DNA from: Daldinia sp. FL1419
Lineage: Eukaryota; Ascomycota; Sordariomycetes; Xylariales; Hypoxylaceae
Assembly: GCA_025201765.1 (NCBI GenBank)
Contig: MU623350.1
Coordinates: 372,001 to 436,000, forward strand
Direction: 5' to 3'
Length of the DNA: 64,000 nucleotides
The translations under genes were made by a program, and so were the position numbers. The stretch's first letter is position 1. The number at the start of each line of letters is the position of its first letter. The notes beneath the pieces were generated by a model. The model did not search any database and was not told the DNA's origin. It was given only the letters and a program-made list of their open reading frames with translations. Below are positions 58,955-64,000 of the stretch, one piece after another.

Positions 58955-61136
58955 CGTTTAGCTCTTAGTAGGTATCGACGAAAGCTGCGAGCAAGTGGCG
59001 TCGTTGAGCTCCGAGACGATTATATGGCCGGGATAGGCCTACGTATCTGACACACACACTTAAGTTAGCATGATATACATGAGCTACAAATTGATCATTA
59101 CTATTGGTCATGGAGTCCAGTATTCAAGCATACCACTCTAGACTGCTTTTGGTCGGGAATATTATCGGTGGCGTACTATAAAGACGGGAACGATATACGA
59201 TAGTGTAGCGTTGGTGAAGGCTATCAACCTCCGGCAAGCAATTTGAGTTGTTCTTTTTGATGATGAATGAGTTGCTTATAGTTTAAGGTCTCAATATGAT
59301 ATTTCTCATGATAAACCTAGAGGGCTTTGTGAGATGACAGACGAGAAATCAATCTAGAAAAGAACCCTAGTGATAGGGGGAGGGGATCTCTGTCACGAGT
59401 CTCGGGTCTTGGTTTGAAGGTAACAGAGTTGATATCGTGGTCCAATTTAGTTCTAAGAATTATCTCGTATAACTTAGGTTGACTACTGATGATTCCATTC
59501 AAGGAGCTCCCAGAGCTTCATATACTTGAATCATCAGTATGTGCTCCTGTGCTCCTCAGGGGGGCAGGGGAGCGAGCCTCAGGGTAATCAGGTGGCCTCA
59601 CGTGACCCCTTCCTGGTCTTGGTCCGAGCTTCTCCTCCGTGGAGCTCTTCCCTGCTTACTTCGTAACAATCTCTACCTACCTCTCTAAACCCTCTCCTGT
59701 CATGGGAAAAAACTCGTCAACTTGACTAAAACCGTTGCGTATCATTCGCTTAATCCAGAAGTATCTATGTGGAATACTCAATCCTAGTTATCCAGTCATC
59801 GGTTACAACTCAGAAGGAATAAGAAACAATACAAAGGTAATATAGAGCAATATTCAAGGATGTAGTGCTAGGGGGTGTGTAAAAAGCAAAAGTTGACAAT
59901 GGCCCATCCAATAGGCCTGGTTTCCCGGGTAGCAGCTCTAACAAGACTCATTTCCTCCGTACAAGGTTCAGATAGGTGGATGACGGAATGTAGGACTATA
60001 TATTTTATGAGAAATGACTAAAGTATTGGAGAACGCATTGACAGCCTTGCTTAGATACAAGTTAGAGCGGTGTGTAGCAAAGTGTATTATACATATCAAA
60101 GCTAAGTAACAGAGACATAAGATGGTTGAATGCAGCAATTATCCGTGCCCCTTAACTGGGGCTCCCGGGTAGCAATGTTAAACAACATAGTTTTGGTTCG
60201 CTCACGGAACTTGCCTACTGCCCAAATGCTGGGTCGTTGCCACTTTCTATAAGAATTAGAACCCCCGTTTACCCATTATTAAATGGTGTATTGGCAGAGA
60301 ATGTATTAACGTTTCAGGAGTTAGGAAAATCAGCTTGTCAGCACACCCATAAGGGGCAAAGTCTAGGCCGCGTATAAACTACGCACTGGGCACTTACAGT
60401 ATCATGCTCGAGAGGTACCCAGACCTAAGTATCTTTATATGCAGGCCAAATTATTCGTAGGGGCCCAAACATAAATCCCATGTGCTCGTACAAATGATAA
60501 ATATTTATTCGGATCTATCCCTACATTTATGTTGGTAGCCATAATGGCGAATTTGAATATGAGAAGTTTCGATGGAGCAAGTTTATATCAATAAAGAGGA
60601 TAACTCACGGACGGCAATTTTAAAGAGCTCATAAGTAATAATGAGAATTAATGCAGGTATATTACTAGAAATAATTAAGATCAACTATATCCTTTCACCG
60701 AGGCTGGTAGATGGTAGTTGCGCGCGCGCGCTGAGGTATTACTCTAGGGATGCTTGACAAGCTACCTAGTAAGGCAAGTAAGCAAGTAAACAAGCAAACA
60801 TTCGATAAGCTAATAGCAATTACACTGTCCGAATCCAACAGGGTGCTGATATCGGTCTCAGGGCTGGGGATCATTACAGGGGAATACCTACAATATACCT
60901 AGGTAGGTACCTAGGTAGGCATGTATGCATCTTCGGACCAACCCCGAACAAGATCGCTGCATCTACAGCACTTAAAGAGGTTTGCAATTCTCACGTATAT
61001 TAAAGCTCGAGCCTCGAGTATAGTTATCAAGCCGTTAGTCTAGAGCACCACGCTACACTTCATTACGATGGGTATTTTCGTTAACTATGCTATAGACTAG
61101 AATCCTTTTATGCCCTTATATGCGTGGTTTACCCGT
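58955..61136. other. Spacer of about 2.2 kb
   Basis: No gene accepted. Two copies of the 12-base word TCCCGGGTAGCA lie 240 bases apart (59933 and 60173). A GCGCGCGCGC run is near 60720 and the palindromic TAGG block is at 60896-60920. A degraded transposon is possible, but no protein relic is visible. Confidence 0.4.
60896..60920. repeat. TACCTAGGTA palindromic block
   Basis: Two palindromes in line (ACCTAGGTAGGTACCTAGG), in the spacer downstream of CCT2. Confidence 0.75.
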
Positions 61137-62935
61137 TTAGTGCCTTTCTCTCCTCCGTGGTGCTGCGCGGATTATATCGTCTACTCTAAGAAGTAACTAT
61201 CAACGCGTTAGTATTCATGTTACACCGAAAATAAGGACCGTTCGAAGGGAGACTTACCTCTGCGGCTTCACTGGCTGACGAGACAACCGCTTTCTTCAAT
61301 TTGTAGCTCTCAATTACACCGAGATCTCGCATGTCTGCTATTCCACCGCCGGGAGTTGTTAGATCCAGACCATATGTTGACATACCATCGTATATGGCTT
61401 TTCGCAATCTTGCGACAAGGTCGCTAGAGTCTAAGCCTGCGTTGTCTGCAAGGATTGTAGGGAGTTGTCGTAAGGCTATGGCGAATGAAGATACGGCAAT
61501 TTGCTTCTTGCCCTCAACTCGGGTCGCAGCGCCTTCTACTGCCTTGGCCATGAGCATCTCGGCACATCCTCCACCGAGCGTAGTTCTCGGCTCCCTAACG
61601 GTTTGCGAAAGGACAGCTAAAGCATCATGTAGAGAACGCTCTGCCTCATCTAGCAGCTGTTCCGTGGCACCTCGAAGGACGATGGTGCAAGCTTGACCGG
61701 CGGCCACTCCAGAAAACTTGATGAGAGTGTCTTCTCCAATAATGATCTCCTCGATAAGGTCGCAGTGTCCTAGTTTTACCTGGTCGGGATGGTCGAACGT
61801 AGATGTGATTTCACCACCGGTGACTAGAGCTAGACGCTCAATGCCGTCGAAGTCGGCGTGCTCGATCGACATAATGCCGGCATCAGTAAAGAGTTGTTCC
61901 GGCCAGTTGTAAATTAATTGTCGGTTGATGAAACAGTTGATGCCGTGCGCCTTGATCCTATCTACCTTTGCTTTCATCTTGTCCTTTTCGGCCTTTTCGA
62001 GTTCGGCTAGCTTGCCGGTTGAGCTGACCTTCATACGTGCGCCAAATATCTTAACCTTGTCTGTATCCATTGACGTATTGGCAACTAGTATCTTCGCGTT
62101 TTCTAACCGCTTGGGCTGATTCACCCCGATTTTCTTGTCAAGAATGAACCCTTCATCTAAGTACGAGTCGCTCAACTTGCCCCCTGCCTTCTTGATAATT
62201 TGGATATGGCTGAGATCCGAGGAGCCCTTGAGTCGTAATACGGCCTCGACGGCCAGCTTAGAGAATAGGTCTCTATCTTGGGCTAGGACTTTAGAGCTGA
62301 GGGTTGTTCGTGCAATAGCTAGTAGGTCTTTCTTGAAGGCCTCAGGATTCTTGCTGTGATCTACTGCAGAGCCTTCCAAAGCCTGCAGAGCAGCCTGGCT
62401 CGCTATCCGGTAACCTTCAATGATGGTTTGTGGGTGAATCTTTTTGTCGACGAGCTTCTCGGCTTCACGCAGGAGCTCGGCTGCTAACACGGCTACTGAT
62501 GTTGTACCGTCACCAACTTCGTCATCTTGGACCTTTGATATATTGACGAGAACCTTTGCTGCTGCGTTGTCGAGGGCTATGGACTTGAGGATCGTGGCGC
62601 CATCGTTGGTGACCATAATTTCGGCCGTTGATCTTGGTAAAGTTAGCAAAGGAAAATGGGTCGAGGTAGTGGGAATAGCTGTTCAGCTGTTTAGTTCAGA
62701 CGTACGCTGATTGTAATATTTTATCCATTCCCTTGGGGCCTAGAGTACTCTTTACTAGGTCGCCGACGGCGATGGCGCCGACAAATGCAGCCAAACGAGC
62801 ATTCTCTCCCTTTTCTTCTGTTGTACCCTCTTCGAAGATCTGGGTAGGACTGAAGGACGACTAAAGAAGACAACGAGTTAGTGGGGGAAAAGGTTCAAGA
62901 TATTCGAATGGTAGTAGGTAGGTAGCACATGCCAT
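61137..62935 (-). CDS. CCT2: Chaperonin CCT/TRiC subunit beta
   Basis: Four exons on the minus strand: 62935-62933 (the ATG alone), 62860-62706, 62632-61258 and 61196-61137, 530 residues, exact family length. CCT2 is one of eight subunits of the cytosolic chaperonin that folds actin, tubulin and other proteins with ATP. Family text is unmistakable: SSFSPTQIFEEGTTEEKGEN at the start, STLGPKGMDKILQSA, VTNDGATILKSIALDNAAAK, DDEVGDGTTSV (ATP binding), TTLGGGCAEMLMAKAV, and the end LLLRVDDIIRAAPRRRERH. Intron 1 begins with GC (ATG|GCATGT). Introns 2 and 3 are ordinary GT-AG. The start was chosen because only this join puts an ATG in frame with the conserved N-terminus. Confidence 0.95.
62861..62932 (-). 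other. GC-AG intron directly after the CCT2 start codon
   Basis: 72 bases, donor ATG|GCATGT, acceptor CTTCTTTAG. Reading through it gives 24 codons and then TAG, which includes the acceptor, so unspliced message cannot make the chaperonin. No GT donor in this stretch gives a usable frame to exon 2. Confidence 0.75.
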
Positions 62936-63929
62936 TTTTACCACTGCAAATACGGAAATCAAATAGGGAAATTGATTTATTCTATCGGGTGATGTTGTCG
63001 TGTTGCGGCAGGGTTTTCCGCGGGGTTCGTGATGTCTTTGGTAAGTCTGCTACCTTATTATGGCGGGCTTGGAGAGAGCTTCAGATGTAAATGCGGGCTG
63101 TACAGGTAACCTAGACTTTTTTTCGCGGGACAGGCTCTTGCCTCCGTACCTAGAACCTTATCGGAAAAGGAGAAAATAAACAGCCGGAAGAACCACAACC
63201 TGAGGTACAAGTACCTAATGTACCTACCTATGTACCTTAGTAAGTACCGTGTACCCTCTACAGGTAACTTCCTAAGTGCTACATATGAGTGAATAATGGG
63301 TATAGGTACTCCCGAGGCTCTGCGAACCACGACCTAATGTAACTCTATATAAGATATGTACCTACCTACCTATGTACCTATTAGGTAAGGTGCACTGTTA
63401 GGTACATCATACCTTACCTGTAGGCGCTAGAGGTGGGGTGAATTGACAAGACCTGCAAGAGCAGACAGAACGATAAGCGACAGCGATAAGAAGATAGTTG
63501 AAAGCTGGTGGGTGGGGTGGAGACACACACAATTGGGGCTTTTTTTTACCTTAGGAAGGTTCAAAAAATCATCTGCAAAAAAAATTGGCCGCAAAAAAAA
63601 AAAACCAAGAAAAGTCCTTGTATCCCGGATTCACTTTTCCCCTTTTTTCCCTCCCCCCTAATATTTGAATACTGCGTTGGACCCTACGGCAACACGGTAT
63701 TTCGCATTACGATAGGGCCTTAAGGATCTATAGCATTCTTCTTTAGCTCCTTGGGTTTCTATTTTACAAACCCTACCGGCTCTCCAGTATTTCGCATTTT
63801 CGTCTCGCCGTTATCCTCCCGATTTTGAAGGCGGGGCATTTTTCCTCACCTAAAAACCCCACACAAACCGACCAGAACATCTACGAAGATATACATATAC
63901 CTTGATCCAATACGCAATCGCCACCCAAT
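62936..63929. promoter_or_regulatory. Divergent promoter region of CCT2 and the eIF3b-like gene
   Basis: About 1 kb between two housekeeping genes read in opposite directions. TACC/TAGG tandem at 63357-63390, and A-rich and C/T-rich tracts at about 63541-63660. The start sites of both transcripts must be inside. No specific factor site is claimed. Confidence 0.45.
63357..63390. repeat. TACC/TAGG block
   Basis: TACC tandem followed by TATGTACCTATTAGG, in the divergent CCT2 promoter region. Confidence 0.7.
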
Positions 63930-64000
63930 ATGGCGCCGTCATTTGATCACCTGCGCGACGCAGATGTCGATGAGGATGACTACGATGAGGATGAGATCGA
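63930..64000 (+). CDS. prt1: Start of eukaryotic translation initiation factor 3 subunit B
   Basis: Only the first 71 bases are in the window. The ATG at 63930 follows a C/A-rich leader (CGCCACCCAAT). The 23 complete codons begin MAPSFDHLRD and go on as an almost purely Asp/Glu stretch (DVDEDDYDEDEI). From memory, fungal eIF3b (Prt1) starts with the same MAPSFD plus acidic run before the RNA-recognition motif. The call rests on this short text alone. eIF3b is the scaffold of the eIF3 complex on the small ribosomal subunit. Confidence 0.65.
   Translation, partial: MAPSFDHLRDADVDEDDYDEDEI

Noticed and set aside
1..64000. CRISPR arrays, tRNA genes, 5S rRNA, intact transposons
   Set aside because: I looked by eye for regularly spaced repeats, T-loop/anticodon patterns, 5S boxes and transposase or reverse-transcriptase motifs and found none. 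A tRNAscan or repeat-library search could still find some.

Overview
The window is nuclear DNA of a filamentous ascomycete (Pezizomycotina, probably Sordariomycetes; Xylariales is a guess from overall look). The evidence is short spliceosomal introns of about 50-90 bases with GTRNGT donors and CTAAY branch sites, single-gene transcription units on both strands, and typical fungal families: UstYa/DUF3328, rhodopsin-like membrane proteins, IRE1, Hel2, hxB and a fungal delta-12 desaturase. Exon joins were worked out by eye from frame, splice signals and family resemblance. They are not transcript-supported.

Left edge to 4.5 kb: the 5' end of a minus-strand gene leaves the window (a Cdc6-like N-terminus is possible). 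Next is a complete molybdenum cofactor sulfurase (hxB) whose first intron is GC-AG. After it lies a decayed 18S rRNA fragment in antisense orientation.

5-22.5 kb is an accessory region. It holds a small secreted protein, a UstYa-like oxidase, a rhodopsin-like membrane protein, a very small secreted peptide gene, a cytochrome P450, a 67-residue two-exon gene, a kinase with a C-terminal membrane anchor, a short remnant gene, a seven-exon CorA-like membrane protein, an orphan two-exon gene and an F-box protein with membrane segments. UstYa, P450 and secreted-peptide genes together recall fungal RiPP clusters, but no repeat-type precursor peptide is visible.

22.9-32.8 kb is core metabolism and gene expression: 3-hydroxyanthranilate dioxygenase (BNA1, NAD synthesis), a Ctr copper transporter, a Nudix hydrolase, the Hel2 ribosome-quality-control E3 ligase and a DEK_C-SWIB chromatin protein. 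A gene-poor stretch of about 5 kb follows. Then come a Git3/GprC-type GPCR (37.7-39.4 kb), the unfolded-protein sensor IRE1 (41.0-44.7 kb), a 1149-residue disordered orphan, the delta-12 fatty acid desaturase and a second long disordered orphan (1041 residues over two exons). The two orphans share a similar basic C-terminal motif.

Right end: the chaperonin subunit gene CCT2, read leftward, has a start codon that stands alone in the first exon, cut off by a second GC-AG intron. About 1 kb further on, the first 71 bases of what looks like eIF3b (prt1) run off the window. A short palindromic word built on TACCTAGGTA and its TAGG tandem extensions is scattered through nearly all intergenic spacers. 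I did not see any in the exons I read.
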